Shown piece after piece: positions 26,098 to 39,480 of a stretch of 64,000 bases of DNA (positions are counted from its first letter, which is position 1; each line of letters opens with the position of its first letter). The notes beneath the pieces are model-generated. The model searched no databases. It saw nothing but the letters and a program-made list of their open reading frames with translations, and was not told where the DNA came from. A program made the translations under genes and the position numbers. Origin of the DNA: Rallus limicola (lineage: Eukaryota; Chordata; Aves; Gruiformes; Rallidae). The stretch is taken from positions 8,189,287 to 8,253,286 of the forward strand of contig JAKCOZ010000015.1 in the NCBI GenBank assembly GCA_022605955.1, given 5' to 3'.

Positions 26098-27255
26098 CAC
26101 CACAGATTGCAAGACCTCAAGGTTTTTTCTATGCCTATGTAACTCAAGATGAGTATTTGCCCAAATCTTATTTTAAGGGTTTTTCATTGTTTTGAGATAA
26201 GCTGCCTCATTCAGATTTAATGCCACAAGTTTCAAAATTTCCATTATGCCTAAGCCATTGGATTCTTCTATAATTCCAAGGATTTTATATATAACCACAT
26301 ATCTTATTAACAGCAGATTTCAGTGACAACCAAGCCAAGGAATTCTTTTGCTTTTGGTGCTTGTTGTCGGAATTCAAATTACATAATTGCTTCACTATTA
26401 AATAAAACAACTAGATAAACATTGCGAGTGGACTGTGTTTCAGATGACTCTTAACCAGTCTGCAGTCTGGGTCTGCTTTACATTTTCTAAAAGCTTATGA
26501 AGAGAAATAAAAGAGCAAATATACCTTGGCTTCCTCAATACAATGAGTTTGCAAGCTGAGGACATGCTCTGGACAAACTAGCTATCCAGTTTAGGATTGT
26601 GTTTATGCTTCTGTCTCCTTGAAGGGTGACATGGTTGGTGGGACTGATGGTTTAGAGTTTAGCTGTGTTTGGGTGCCTGTTGCAAACAAATCTCTTCCTA
26701 TTATTCCTATGATAATGATTTCAAACACCGAAGCATCTTTTACAATTGAATAAACTGAAATGCCCTTTAATGCCCCTGAATGCAGCCACATACCACTGGC
26801 ACATGCTTTGCTAGCATCTGTAATCTTACAGCTCTTTTCTCCACCTGGGAGTGAGAGTGTCTACTTCAGGAAGACCTTAATAGTTAAAAAAAATAAAAAT
26901 AATAAACTCAAGAATGGATGGATAACCATTTTTTTGCTAGTAGTACAGTCAATTCTTAACAAACCCAGGGATAAGATCTCAGCCTTTTTGGGTTGTTACA
27001 CAAGTTAGTGGACCTAATTGACATAACAGTTTTTGGAAGGAGTAGAAGTAGAGACTAGGAATAGAAGAGCTTAGGGATGCTCCTTTCCATTCTTATAGCA
27101 TTCTGAGAGCAGAAACACACAGACAGACAGACACCTGATGTGGCAGTGTTGTACAGTGACTAACAAAAATGAACTTGGCATGTCACTGATTTCTGTTAGC
27201 TTGTGACACAGAAAAGGAAGGAGAAGGAAAAGCTGTAGTAGAGGACATGGAAATT
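26098..27255. other. non-coding stretch
   Basis: No gene is recognised. A short (ACAG)n-like run sits at about 27116-27133. Confidence 0.5.
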
Positions 27256-27440
27256 GGTCAGGCATTGGAACAGGCTGCCCAGAGACGTGGTGGAGTCACC
27301 ATCCCTGCAGGTGTTCAAAACCTGTGTAGATATGGCATTCCAGGACATGGTTTGGTTGACATGGTGGTATTGGACAGAAGTTTGGACTTGACTTGATTTT
27401 AGAGGTCTTTTCCAACCTTAAAGATTCTGTGATTCTATGA
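27256..27440 (+). mobile_element. CR1 LINE 3' fragment, plus strand
   Basis: Starts at 'gtcaggcattggaacaggct' and continues through 'gtggagtcaccatccctg' and 'aggtcttttccaaccttaa' to GATTCTGTGATTCTATGA, the CR1 3' terminal octamers, at 27423-27440. Only the last 185 bp of the element is present. The 3' end is intact, giving good orientation evidence. Confidence 0.95.
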
Positions 27441-30029
27441 AATGTCTTCTGAGCATGTCTGCCTGATCGTGTGTGAAGAGTTCCCTTGTTATGGTGTCTT
27501 AACTGAGGTTGAAGTGCAGTGAGTGTTATTCTTTTTAGTTGCTGCATTTGTGGAATTTTGAGCTGTGGAACTGGTCAAACCATGGGTAGTTTGATTAATT
27601 TTGACTACCAGACTAAATAACTGAGTAGGACTTTCCTCGTGTAGAAATGCTAATTTTATTTTATGAACTGGATTAACTGAACCTGAAGCTAGCTTGCCAG
27701 CTGCTATGAGAAGAGGAGCTGACACATGAGATGTTAAGTGCACAGTGGTGGGGTTTTATCTTGGTTTGCCAGTTAGGTACTGGGGAGTGCAGAGCTTTTA
27801 AGTGCGAGTTTTTACTGGATAAAGAGCATTGCAGCAGTATAGTTGTTGTCTTACTGACACTCACACCCTGGGCCTGTTTCTGTGCTCTCTCTGTGATAGA
27901 TGAGAAGCCATTTGATTCTGTATCTTTAAACAGAGATTTCTTAAAGCACCTAAATGTAGATGTATGACTTTCAATAGGAAATCTGAAGGGCCAACAGCTT
28001 TTTTCCCCCCAACAATTTTTCTTCCACGACTATTGCTGATTGCCAAGAATTGGATGACAAAATATGTGATTTGCCAACCACAAAATACAGCATCCTTGTT
28101 CTAATGAACTCTAAAGTAGTATATTTCAACAAGTACATAAGGAAACAATATGTTATGTTTGTACCATAGCAAGATGTTTCTGCTTCTTCCAAAAGTGGAA
28201 GTTTTGAGGGTTTTTTCTCTAAAAAGATATTAAATGTCTGGAAGTTCTAAAATAAAAGGGAACTTTAAGGAAGGCATTTTAATTCTTTACCTATGTGTAC
28301 ACACCAGAAATCTTCACGAAATAGCTTCTGCAAGATGGGTATTTAATCCTCAGTCAAACTTTTTATGTCCTCTAGTGGAGGTTTTTACTGGACTGCTTAA
28401 ATCTTCCCTTGAATGTCAAGCAGAAAAGTGAACAAACTTCAAATAAAAAAAATTTTTGGTCATGTTTGAGAAGGAAAACCTGAAAAACTTGGGCTTTTTT
28501 TCCTGTTTCATATTTGATTGTTAGTATTGTACTTGTAATCCCGTTCTGTATCTGCTTTATTTTAAGAAAATGGTACTTTGCTCTCTTTGATTTCCTTGAA
28601 GAAATCTCTCCTTATTGCAATGCTGACACAAATTACCTTACACACACTTCAGATGAAATATTATTTGGCATACTGCTAAATTAATCTCTGTCTCTGTTTT
28701 ATGCAACAGTTTGATGATTACTAAGCTTAGTAAACAATTTGGAAAGGTGCAAAGCAATGTTAGTTTCTTACAAGAGGTATGTTTTCCATGAAAAGGGAGA
28801 GTGGGCTGAGTACTTTTGCATGTCTTTGGGACCTGAGAACAAAGCACATTACACTAACATGGTGTAAGTTAGATGTGATATGGCTTCGATTGTTACAATG
28901 CTCTTATACTCCAATGCGCGGGATACTAGGAACAAGATATAAAGTCATGAAGTCTCATGGTCTCTCTTGGTCAGAAAAGAAAATGCAAGTCAAGTGGAAA
29001 TGATTCAGTAGTCCTGAATCTTGTGCTAGAGCCTAGGATAGTGCCAAATGGAGAGGAGCTGTGATGGTGTCTTTTAGCAAATTAAATTAGATTTTTTGGA
29101 GGTGAACGGAATAGCCTAGCTTTGTGGAACACAGACTATGCTTCACATCTGAGTTGGATGAAGTAAACCCCAAGCCCGTTGGAGTTTCCAAGTTTAGCTT
29201 CGCTCTGTTGAACAGTTTCCAGTTCTTGCCTAAATGGTGTCTACTGCAGAGATGAATGTTTTAACAAAATGTTTTTGAACCTACAGCTGATGTCATGTAT
29301 CATACCTTAGTAAAACTTCTGAGATGATTTTGTGTGCTATCTTCAAAAGGCATTAAATGCCGGTACTATAGAAAATATTCTGGGAGGGATACAAACTCTC
29401 TGGAAATCCAGTTTCAGAGAGTAGCTGTTACCAATTCACTACCAGAATGGTGAGACATACTGAGTGTGTCATGTGTAGTTCCTTTATTCTTCACAATTTT
29501 GTTTTGAAATAAAATAAATTTGATAAAAACAATAGCAGTGGAGATCTGTAAGTATGTTGGAGAACAGACTCAGAATTCAAATTTGTTCTGACAAATGGGA
29601 GATGGGTTTCAGTGATTTATTTTTGTCTCTACTGAATAAAGAAAAAATTGTGAAATGCCTTATAGCAATCCATGGGCTGAACCATTGTCTGCAAACGATG
29701 ACTTGTGATTTACTGGGACTGAGTGTGAATTAGCAATGTCTCATTGTTGTGAAAATACAAACATCATGACAAAATGATGTCAGCAGAATTAGAATTACAG
29801 CCAGCGAGAGGTGTGTTATGTCTTTCCCTTCTACTTGGCAGTTGAAAGGCAAAGACCTTAATGAAAATATCATGACCAGTTTTGGAAACCAAGCCTCAAT
29901 GAAAGTCTCAAGTCCAAAGGGCATTAGTGGAAGTGATCAGCAGTCCAGAAATATGAAGTTCAAGGAGAGAGCAAGGGTTGCCTAAAGAAGAAAATACTTG
30001 AGTGAAAACGGTGACATGAAACATCTAGA
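27441..30029. other. non-coding stretch
   Basis: No gene or named repeat. Short overlapping frames on both strands at 27.5-28.0 kb have no domain. Confidence 0.5.
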
Positions 30030-30272
30030 AGGCTGTTGCAAGGAAGAAGAGAACATTTTTTTCTATCTCTGTAAACAGACATGATGTGCTATAATGGTCT
30101 TGAGTTGCTGCAGAGAAGGTGGTTCATGTTTCCTAAATAGTGTGGCTGTTGAAATCATAAAGATTGTTTGGGTGGGTTGGGAACCTCTACTGTTAGAGGA
30201 ATTTGATAGGAGACTAGATATGCACTTACCAAGAATGATGCAGGAGAGTTGATCCTGCTCTTAAGAGTGACA
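30030..30272 (+). mobile_element. ancient CR1-like LINE relic, plus strand
   Basis: Word order follows the 3' part of old CR1 families: 'aaggctgttgcaaggaag', then 'taatggtcttgagttgctgc', then 'gggttgggaacctctact', then 'ggagactagatatgcactta' and 'gttgatcctgctctt'. Identity to the consensus I remember is low, and terminal octamers are absent, so the copy is much older than the other CR1 pieces here. Borders are approximate. Confidence 0.55.
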
Positions 30273-31197
30273 ATAGAAATGGCACATACTCTTGACTGTA
30301 TAAGTATCAGAATTGCAGATTTTTAATGCTAAATTAATACTTAAGGCCATGCAACTGTGGCATCGTGGACAGGGGTGTGTTTAGTATAATGCATTATGAA
30401 AAAAAGCATAGTGGTGCTATATTACCTAGTTTCACATGAAGCAAAACATAAGTCTCTTTCCCCTTCAGCAAGTGTTTGAATAGAGGAGAGAAATTATATT
30501 AAGCACCCACAGTAAAAGTAGTGCTATAATGTGACTGCACTGCCTGGTTAGCACCAGAGAAGCCAGACAGGAAAGAGCTTGTCTGCAGACATTACCTCCA
30601 GTGTTTGTGAAAACTGCTTATTTCCTTTAGAAATGTTTTATGTGGATGGGGAATTATTTATTATAGCAAAATATGAGCTTTACAAATGAATTTTTTCAAT
30701 GTTTTTATTTCAGTAATAATTAATTTAATCTTCTGCACTGATACAAGTGAAATTCCCAGGGAAGTGAGTTGTATTGAAGCAAGTCCTGAAAGCTTTTAGA
30801 AAATAGAAAACATGCAAATATTCATTAGGTGTATTTGGTCTCTTTAACCTGTATTTTGGAAAACAGGCTAGCTATCAGCTGTGCATAATTTGATTAAAAT
30901 CTTCCATTTGCTCTTATTGTTTCCTGAATACTCCAGTAACAACTTGTTCAGAATTTTACATTACTGTTACTAATGCATGTGTAGGTAATGATGCGATTTA
31001 AACTGACATGGGAAAGTTTTCACTTACTCAGATTCCAGTTCAGTGAGGTGGATGCACCTCAGATTAGCATTAAACATCTCATCTAAGTTTGCAGCAAGGC
31101 TGCGTAGGCTATTTGTTGTTACAGGCATTCCATAATGCCCATCACCGCCAGCTGTGAAAGCCCTAATAAACATGAGTGATACGGCAAAAATAATGCC
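30273..31197. other. non-coding stretch
   Basis: No gene. The last 120 bases (about 31080-31197) are complex, non-repetitive sequence directly abutting a MIR relic. Confidence 0.5.
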
Positions 31198-31287
31198 ATT
31201 TCATAAGAAGGGAATCTGAGGCCAAGTCAGGCTAAATGACCTATCCAAGTGCTACAGTGTGGGGGACCTAAATCTGCTCTGTAACCA
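31198..31287 (+). mobile_element. MIR SINE relic, plus strand
   Basis: Aligns by eye with the MIR core and 3' part: 'gaatctgaggcc' for 'aaactgaggcc', then 'ggctaaatgacctatccaag' for 'ggttaagtgacttgcccaag', then 'acctaaatctgctctg' for the 'ttcgaacccaggtctg' end. MIR is a pre-avian SINE, so a readable copy in a bird is very old. Confidence 0.6.
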
Positions 31288-31539
31288 AAAGGAGAGTCTG
31301 TTGGTACTGCCTTGCAGTTAGAGGGTAGGAGCAGCTTGCATGTCCAAATGGATTGAATTTGGATTGAATTGGATTTTTGATTGAATTCCTGAATGCGTTT
31401 TGAATGACATTGGCAGGTCTTAACAGCAAAGGACACCTGTGAAATGGAGCACAAATTCATGAAAGGCCCCGTTTGCTAACTCGTGGTCTGAGTTATCCTC
31501 TCTGCAAAATGGCTTGGTGCTGCAGCAGGTGGGAAAGCT
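31288..31539. other. non-coding spacer between MIR relic and CR1
   Basis: Contains a small direct repeat of GGATTGAATT (about 31351 and 31362). Nothing else is seen. Confidence 0.5.
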
Positions 31540-32150
31540 TGTCAGATGGGCAAAAAGCTAGATATGAGCCACCAATGGGCACTCTCAGCCCAGAAGGCCA
31601 ATCGCATCCTGGGCTGCATTGTAAAAAATGTGTCCAGCAGAAGAAAGAGGGGTTTCTCCCCCTCTGCTCTGCTGAGACCCCACTGCAGTGTTGCATCTAG
31701 CATCCCTGAGCACAAGAAGGACATGGACCTCTTGTAGTGTGTCCAGAGGAGGCCACAAAAATGATCAAAGGGCTGGAGCACCTCTCCTGTGAAGAAGGCT
31801 GAGGGAGTTGGGCTTGTTCAGCCAGGAGAAGGCTCTGGGGAGAACTTAGGGCCCCTTCCAGTCCCTGAAGGGACCTACAGGAAAGCTGTAGTGATAGGAC
31901 GAGGGGCAATGGTTTGAAACTAGAGCAGGAGAGGTTTAGATCAGACATTAGGAAGAAGTTCTTCACTCTGAGGCTGGTGAAGAGTGAGGTTGCCCAGAGA
32001 GGTGGTGGAGGCCCCATCCCTGGAGACATTTAAGGTCAGGCTTGAGAAAGCTCTGAGCGACCTGATCTAGTTGAAAGGTGTCCCAGCTTATTGCAGAAGG
32101 GTTGGATTAGGTGGCTTTTGAAGGTCCTTTCCAACATAATGCATTTGATG
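31540..32150 (+). mobile_element. CR1 LINE fragment, plus strand, second subfamily type
   Basis: The 5' part encodes a CR1 ORF2 C-terminal stretch (KKLDMSHQWALSAQKANRIL, then GCI), followed by frame breaks. The middle holds a copy of the 'gagttgggcttgttcagcc' block. The 3' part has 'tggaggccccatccctggag', 'tgatctagttgaaaggtgtc' and 'gggttggattaggtggcttt'. That 3' wording differs from the 8.1, 27.3 and 40.8 kb copies, so it belongs to a different CR1 subfamily. The terminal octamers are degraded near 32140. The copy is dead. Confidence 0.92.
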
Positions 32151-33700
32151 ACTGTATCTTGACATGACAGTGCACCACTAGCCTGCACTGTGCTGCGTTT
32201 GATCCTTGTTTCCACACCAAATGGCAAATCCCAGGTCCCATCTGTAGTATGCTCTACCTTTCAATAGCTTGCTTATGCGTGTAAGTCTCTGATCTCTCAA
32301 GTTTGCAATATTTACTTTGATTTGAATATAACCATGCTTTCACTTGTACTTACATGTTGACAGAAACAGGGAATTGGAAATGGTAAGAGCTGCAGTTTGG
32401 AATGTGTGTGTTTAAAATACATAAGGAGTATTAGGTCTCCATTTTCATACCCAAAGTCTATATGGTATGTCAGGTGCACACGAGGAATGTTTGAATCTTT
32501 ACTTTTATTATTTACTATGACAAATAGATACCATACCTTTCAACTCAGCTATACTTTCAACATGCAGCAGACTCCACAAATGCACTGTTGGGACAACATT
32601 TTGGGTACAAATATCAAGAAGATCCTTAGCTGACTGTAGCTCTCTATTTCTCCAGGGTGCTGCTTGCAGTCCTCAGACCGGGTTAGTACCGATCTGCTTT
32701 CAATGTGCCAAAGCTAGGGCTTGAATCACTGACCTTTTCTTTCTGAATAAGGAACAGGAATAAAGTCACCACGATTGCTGAGAGCATCTCTGTGTTTCTG
32801 GGTGAGCTCACCCTCCTTTGTTCCAAAGTAAATACTTTTGCTGAAGAGATGAGGCTTCTCAGAGTGACGTTCTTTTTGGCTCACCCAGGAGGCATGTCCC
32901 TGAGCACCAAGCTAGCTGCTGGCGCAGTTGCAGCACTGGCTGGTGATTCTTGTGTAGCTTGAGAACTCCGCTGGCAGCACTGGTCCTAGAAACGGAGGCA
33001 AAAGAGCTTCATTCTGCATGTTAATTAACTTCTGGAGGGGGGAAAACAGAGAACTAAGGATGCCTCCAGAGTGAGAGAGGGAGATGTTTAAATAACACCA
33101 ACTTCATAGGTTTTTGTTATGGGAACCCTTGCTCACTCTGCTTTCTGAACATATTCCAGCCAATGAGGTATGAGAATCCAACAAAATAGGAAACATGAAT
33201 AAAATAATTAACATTTTTTGTTTCTGTTAAAAAATTTGGCTTACTGTTTTTAGCATGGTACAAGATGTAATTCCAAGGATTATGCACATCTGACTAATGT
33301 ATTTTGAATGTGAAATCTTACAAGTAACTGCTCCAGGAGTTATTTGGCAGTATGTAATGTGTTCATGGACAGTTCTGAGCTGGAAAGAAGTCCTAAATGC
33401 ACGGAATAGATTATTCATTAGTCATTACTCACCAACCTCTATTAGATGACTGCTGGTCATCCCCATTAAAGCTCTGAATTTCTCAGGCATGCCTGGCAAG
33501 CTTCCTTGCTGTATGTGGTAAATGAAGCTCATTGTGTTGCCTGTTCCCTGCTTTGTTTTCCAGTGTGCATAAAATGCCTTTGTTTTTAAAGGCAATATGG
33601 AGGCAAACATTTGTGCTGCTGTTAAATACCTTTGTAGCACTTGAGAAATACTTCACACTTTAGCGCCAGCCATCTGTGGACTTGAGGTTTTCCAAGGTTG
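32151..33700. other. non-coding stretch
   Basis: No gene is recognised. Around 32640-33010 the GC content rises a little, without an open frame. Confidence 0.5.
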
Positions 33701-33724
33701 GGTGGGTTGGTTGGTTGGTTTGTT
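33701..33724 (+). repeat. (GGTT)n short tandem repeat
   Basis: About four to five GGTT units with imperfect ends. Unrelated to the vertebrate TTAGGG telomere repeat. Confidence 0.8.
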
Positions 33725-36700
33725 TCTTTTATTGATTACACTTTAGAGCACAGACTTGTTGAGTGATAACTTGTGATATCTGCATGATTGGGTTTAACCT
33801 ACTCTCCTCTATACATGCAGACTTGGTGGGTTTGGGGGTTTTGTTTTGTTTATTTTGTTTATCCAAAATACTAAGTAGCATCTGGGCAGATATCCACAGT
33901 GGAGCTGGACTCTGCATCCCCTCAGCTTTTTCTTAGTGCAACTTCTAGAATCCAGAGGGTTTGGGAAGGAGGGTTATGGCAGTGGGGCTGGAACTCAAGT
34001 CGGGATGATTCCCATGAGCTAGCACTATTAACCAACAGTTGCAGCCACTGCCACGCAGCTGGGATACTGTGACTAAATGAGGGAGCAGAAGATAAAATTA
34101 GGTCCTTACCTGTAGATGGACTTTGGTTCTAGCAGCTTCATTATGCGTATTTTTGGCTTGAGAGACTGGCACCATGCAGGCAACTCCTCCTGAACGGTGG
34201 AGGCCAGCTCTACAGCAAGTGGTTGTCTCAGTTCTCAGCATTTACCAGAAACTCACTGGGCTGACAGTGGCATGTTAACCTTCAGGCTTTCATTGCAGAG
34301 ATGCTCAGTGGTACGTCTCAATAAAGTTTAACAGGTAGGTCATGAACATCCAGATACCTTCCTGTGATTCTGAAGCTGTATTGGTGCTCTTCATGGTGCC
34401 ACAAAGATGTGACTTTTCATCATGCTCCAAGACCTGGTTGGCCATTGTGGATTCAGTCTTATCTGCTTGGAGTACCCTTGTGTCTTAAGAGACTTCATGG
34501 TCCATCTGCTTCGGGAAGTGGACCATGGGCTATTGCAATTACTCACCCTGTCAGTGATGTGATTTCCACAGATGTGCTTAGATGATCTTTTTTTACTATT
34601 TGCTTTTATGTCTAACAGAGCTGTTTACTGGGGTCTTAGATTTGGAGGATGTATTATTTAACTGGATTGAACAGCTGCTCAGTAACAGGTAAATGTGCGT
34701 GTTGTGAGTTCCACAGAGTGGAAAATATTATCATGAAGAGGCTGGGGAGTGCAAGGCAATCTTACTCCAATATTCTTCTGTGAGAGAAAGATCTCTATCC
34801 ATCAGTGATGGACGGGAGATAAAATAGAGGCTAAGAACATAATAGCCAGAAAAAACTGCTCTGCATACCATATCAAATTGGGCATTGGGAAAGCATCAGG
34901 AAAATATTGCTTGGTCTTTGAGTTTATAAGCTTCAGTGTTCTAAAGTGATTTTTGTTACTCCTTACACTCATGTTTAGATTACATGTGGTGGCTTTTGGA
35001 AAGGGCATTTTATTGTATTTATGAAACAGATGTAACTATAAGAAAACTTTTTCTTATGTTAGAAATGTCATGACCATCACTGAAAAGGGGGCAAGAGCTT
35101 GCATCATTGCAAGGCTTGTATATGAACACGGAGATTTTTCTTCTTCCTTTGAAATACATCATGGTGACGGGAGAAGAACATTAATTGGAAGTGTAAGATG
35201 GTGTGTGTTCAGTCTGAGTTCTGGATCACTCTGTTCCTTGGCTTCCACATCTGACTTGCAGAGACTAATTTAGTGTTCATGAGAGCATTGGAGATGACAA
35301 TGCTTTGGTTTCTTTGGCTTCTTTGGCTTGGTCTTGAACTCCACTGGCTTTTCTATTATTGTTTGTTTAAAAAAACCCACAAAACAGAACAGTGGGGAAG
35401 ATTTTGTGGGGGTAACATTGGCATGGTCCCAATAGAGTAGCACAGAGGCCTCAAAGATGGTGATCTGATCTGATGGGAAGCATTGCAATTTGGGATGACC
35501 TTCAGAGAAAGAGAAAGGGATTGTGTGAAGCTGTCTCTGTTATTTGAAGGACCTTAATCTACCTTGAAAGCAAATTATCTTAACAGTATTTAATTTCTTC
35601 TCTTTCTGTATGTGTTTCTATTACCTGACTACTTCAGGAAACCTGAGTGAATAGCACAGGAGCTGCAAAATTAAGGCTGACCTAAAAGAGCTTGATGCCA
35701 GAAGATACTGAAAGTCCTTAAGTCCCACTACAGTTATTTTGTGACTTCATCTCACCATGAAGGCATTTTTGCTCATTAGGATTAAAAACAGAAAAAAAAA
35801 AAAACCAACAAAAAACCCCACTGCATTTCTGGTTAATGGGATTCTTGATTTTGTCCCTAGCACCATCCACGCAGACATCCCATTAAGGTGGCAGAAAGAT
35901 CTGTAATGGCTCTACCTTGATTAAAACTCCTGGCATCGACAACAGCTCAAGCCTGTGGGATTTATTACTGTCTGTGTGGATCCTGTTTGTTTTTTCCTAT
36001 GGAAATCCAAGTTTAAACAAGGGGCTTCAGATGGAACCTGCACGCCTTTATTATTACTAATAGTGGCTAGGAGTGCAGCTCCAAATGATGCATAACATTT
36101 TTCTTAAAGTAAACCATAAGCCAAGTTAAATGAACTTTAAAAGTGAACATGATTCATAACAGATACCATTTTAAAACTGACCAGACACAGCAAATGTAAA
36201 TTCTGTCCTTTTAACTGTAAAATGTTTAAGCTTATTTGCAAAGGAGTTTGAAAAATTAAAACCATACCTTCTCTGTATTTCTCCAGCCATGAAGAAACAT
36301 CAGAGTTTGCATTTGAAAGGATGGCAATACAAACTGTAGGGACAGACTAGATGTCTACTTGAATTATCTTGCTTGTTGAGGGGAAGTCTTAAACTGATGA
36401 TCACATATAATCTGTAATGTATTAAAAGCATATTCTTTATTGGAGTCCCCATATTACATTTCAAATACATTTCCATGGAATGTTTCAAAATGTCATTTAA
36501 AATTATTACTTTTTTCATTGAAATGGCATGTGTCCCCTCAACACTCATCTAGAACTTTATTATTATGATTCTTTGGACAGTTTAAAGACATGAGATCACT
36601 TTTTGTGGTTTTGTGTGCCTCACACCACCTCTGCTCCTGCTTCAGTGCTAATGCCAGCTCCGCATTCCCCCTAACAACTTAGCTCCAGCTCCTTGGCCAG

Positions 36701-38882
36701 AGCCGGTTTTGTTTCAGTTGATCAGAGGTTTGGCTAACTTAAATATTTAGGCAATATATAATAACTATATCTCAAACAAACACTTATTATAATGATCACT
36801 TGCACTGTTTGCTATTGTTAAGAAATAGAGTTCCGGCTTCCATTCTAGCTCCTCTCTTTTTCAATAGTGTTGTTGTTGTTTTTCTGAGGTTTTTTGATGT
36901 TTTTTTCCCCATACAGTGACTTCTGTCTCCTGGAGGGCAATTTTACAATAAGAGGGATCTTGAAGAAATTGCAACTTGAAAAGCTAGAAGTTAATGATAC
37001 ATTAAGTGCTCGTGAGCACAACTAAATGAGAATCTTAAGTATGTTGTACAATTATCCTCTTATAGCCCAGCAGCAAACCAAGCTCTATTTAATACACCAA
37101 TACCAGTCTGTGAAAGAAACTGATTTCCAGCACTGAAGATAGGCCTGGGGTAGGAGGTGGACTGGTGTTTCTTGAAGGTTCCAGGTTTTCAAGATGTCGT
37201 TAAGGCACTTAAAATACAAGGGCTGTTGTATTGAAATAGGAGACTTCAAGAGAACATCACCTCAACTGATTTGCATCAGTTCACATCCCTAAATAGTTGA
37301 GCTAACTTGAGCCTACTTTTTTGACTTGGACGTGCCGTATGTAATAAAATCATCCCAGTTTGGGACAGGTTTCAGCTGACTTAGCAGAGGTGAGACACCT
37401 AAAAGAATGTGCTCTGAGGCCATGGGACAGTCACTTGCGCTTATGTTCCTTCTCTCCTGTTTCACTTTGGACAGTGGGATTCAGTGGAATTATCCCACAT
37501 ACTTAATTGACAAAAAAAAAAGGAGCTGTAAACACATTTAAACAGAATCCTGATAGTTGATAAATTTAACGCTATGCTCTTTTTTGAGGGATTACTTTTT
37601 CTGGGTCTGGCTGAAGATTGTCTTGATACACTCACAGCCAACTTTTGTTAAGTAAGGTGATTCAAGCAGCAGCTTGCAGAGATGCGTGTTTTTAAATGCT
37701 GTATTTTGTTTACAATTGATGGCTTTGGGAGAATTCCTAAGGCTACTTTTTCATAACTGATGGATCCTCAGTGGCTTCTCTCCCATTATGACCATTCAGG
37801 GAAATAATCTTATCTTGAACAGCTCATCAAAATAATAAAATTTCTGATTCTAAATGTGCTGAAAAGGTGTCTTGCTGAAAAGGTGAATCTTGCTGTCTTA
37901 TTGACTCTGAAAAGTATCTGGAACTTGAGAGTTCAGCTGTGTGTGTTCCAAACCCCCAGCATGTAAACTGACCCCTTGAAGGCAAGCTGGAAAATAAGAG
38001 TTCCTTATTCTTCTGTGATAGTGAGCCTGGTTGTGTGGCTTTCTGCAGCCAAGTAAAAGCAGTGTTCTTAAATAATATCAAGGTCATCTCTATTTTGTGT
38101 GTATGTCTTTATGTAACAGAGATATAACGTTTAAAGTTGTTGGTTGAGTCACCACTCTCCGCGGTGTAACATCCACCCAAAGTGACAAAATGCTGGAATT
38201 TCCAAGCTGGAAATGCTTCAGACTGGCTGAGATTTCTGCATGTGTAAAGCAGTCAATACATCCTGGGCTTCTGAGACCTTCTACTTTTCATTAGGTTAGC
38301 TTGTATTTCTTGTATTTCAGCATGTCACCTCAGGTGTTTTTTCCCAAGAAACCTTTGTTCCAGATCATCTGACTGTTTCAGGAGCACTTGAACAAGAAGA
38401 AAAACATGACAGTCAATTAAAAACCAATTTTTTTTCTCTGGTATCATTAATCAAATGTGCAAGCAGTCCCAGCAGTGACACCTGGCAAGGTTAATGTTTA
38501 AGACCTGTGGCAATTACAGCTCCCCTGAAAATTGCTTGGCCAGCAAGTCACATAAAAGCCTGTGATTATGAAGGAAATGGGAATTAGCAGAAAAAAAATA
38601 AAAATTAGGGAAAACGGTTGAAATACATTGGTAGCAAGGAAGACAGAGAAAAGTCTGACTGATTTGAGCTCCCCTAGGGAGACAAAACAAGGTCTAGGGG
38701 TCACTCCTTCACTGAATTAGTAGTGTCTGTCATATGAAACCAAAATAGAGCAGGAACAGAAGTAAAAGGTTTTCTGTAGAGAAATCGGACTCTGTTCGCT
38801 TGCACCTATGTCTCAGAGAGGCCAAGTGCAATTAGCGGGCTGATTTTTTACTGATCCTAACTCAACCATAATTCTTTTCTCT
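33725..38882. other. long non-coding stretch
   Basis: No gene is recognised. A13 lies at 35792-35804. Complex segments without repeats are seen at about 35060-35190 and 35860-36060. Within the latter, TTATTATTACTAATAGTGGC (36048-36067) faintly resembles an old archosaur/turtle repeat motif. A TGTTGTTGTTG run is near 36868. Confidence 0.5.
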
Positions 38883-38890
38883 CAAATATC

Positions 38891-38942
38891 ACAGAATTGT
38901 AGGGGTTGGAAAGGACCTTCAGAGATCATCAAGTCCAACCCC
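38891..38942 (-). mobile_element. 52-bp CR1 3' end insertion with short flanking duplication
   Basis: The block from ACAGAATTGTAGGGGTTGG through ATCATCAAGTCCAACCCC is the inverted last about 50 bases of CR1. It is flanked on both sides by CAAATATC (38883-38890 and 38943-38950). This 8-bp repeat is consistent with a target-site duplication and an extremely 5'-truncated insertion. Confidence 0.85.
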
Positions 38943-38950
38943 CAAATATC

Positions 38951-39480
38951 TATTTCTTCCTAAAGAATATGATGCCCAGAGATTTGGCACTAATATTTTC
39001 AGTAATGAACAATTCAAACATTGCATGCAGCCGTTGTTTCCATGAGCTCCTTGTCTAGTACACCCTCTGTTTTGCATCTCTGCACTCCCCAAAAGTTACG
39101 CAGCTGGAGTAAACACAGCTTTAATGAAAACTAAACCTCTTGTGGTTAGAGCAGACTGCAGTGCATGTGTTTTCCCTTGCTGAAGAACATTAGCTGGATG
39201 CTCTTTGTGCCAGATGCAATCGTACCTGCAGAAAACATCTGGTAAGTAAACAGTGGTTTGAAAAAAGAACCATGACTATTTGGAGCCAGGTTTTTTTTAC
39301 TACCAGTTGCTAAAAAAGCATTAGCTTGGAACTGCTGAAGAATCTCTTCATACCTAGCATGGTGCCATAATCTTAGTTTTATGAACTGAATGTAGTGTTA
39401 GGTAAACAGAGGGAGATAGTGAGTGGCCAAAGATCTGTCCCACCTGACAATATCTTTGCTGTGGCAGCTTGTTCACCAGA
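38951..39480. other. non-coding stretch
   Basis: No gene or named repeat. The sequence is compositionally ordinary. Confidence 0.5.

Noticed and set aside
33701..33724. Possible telomere-like repeat
   Set aside because: The unit is GGTT, not TTAGGG, and the array is only about 20 bp long.
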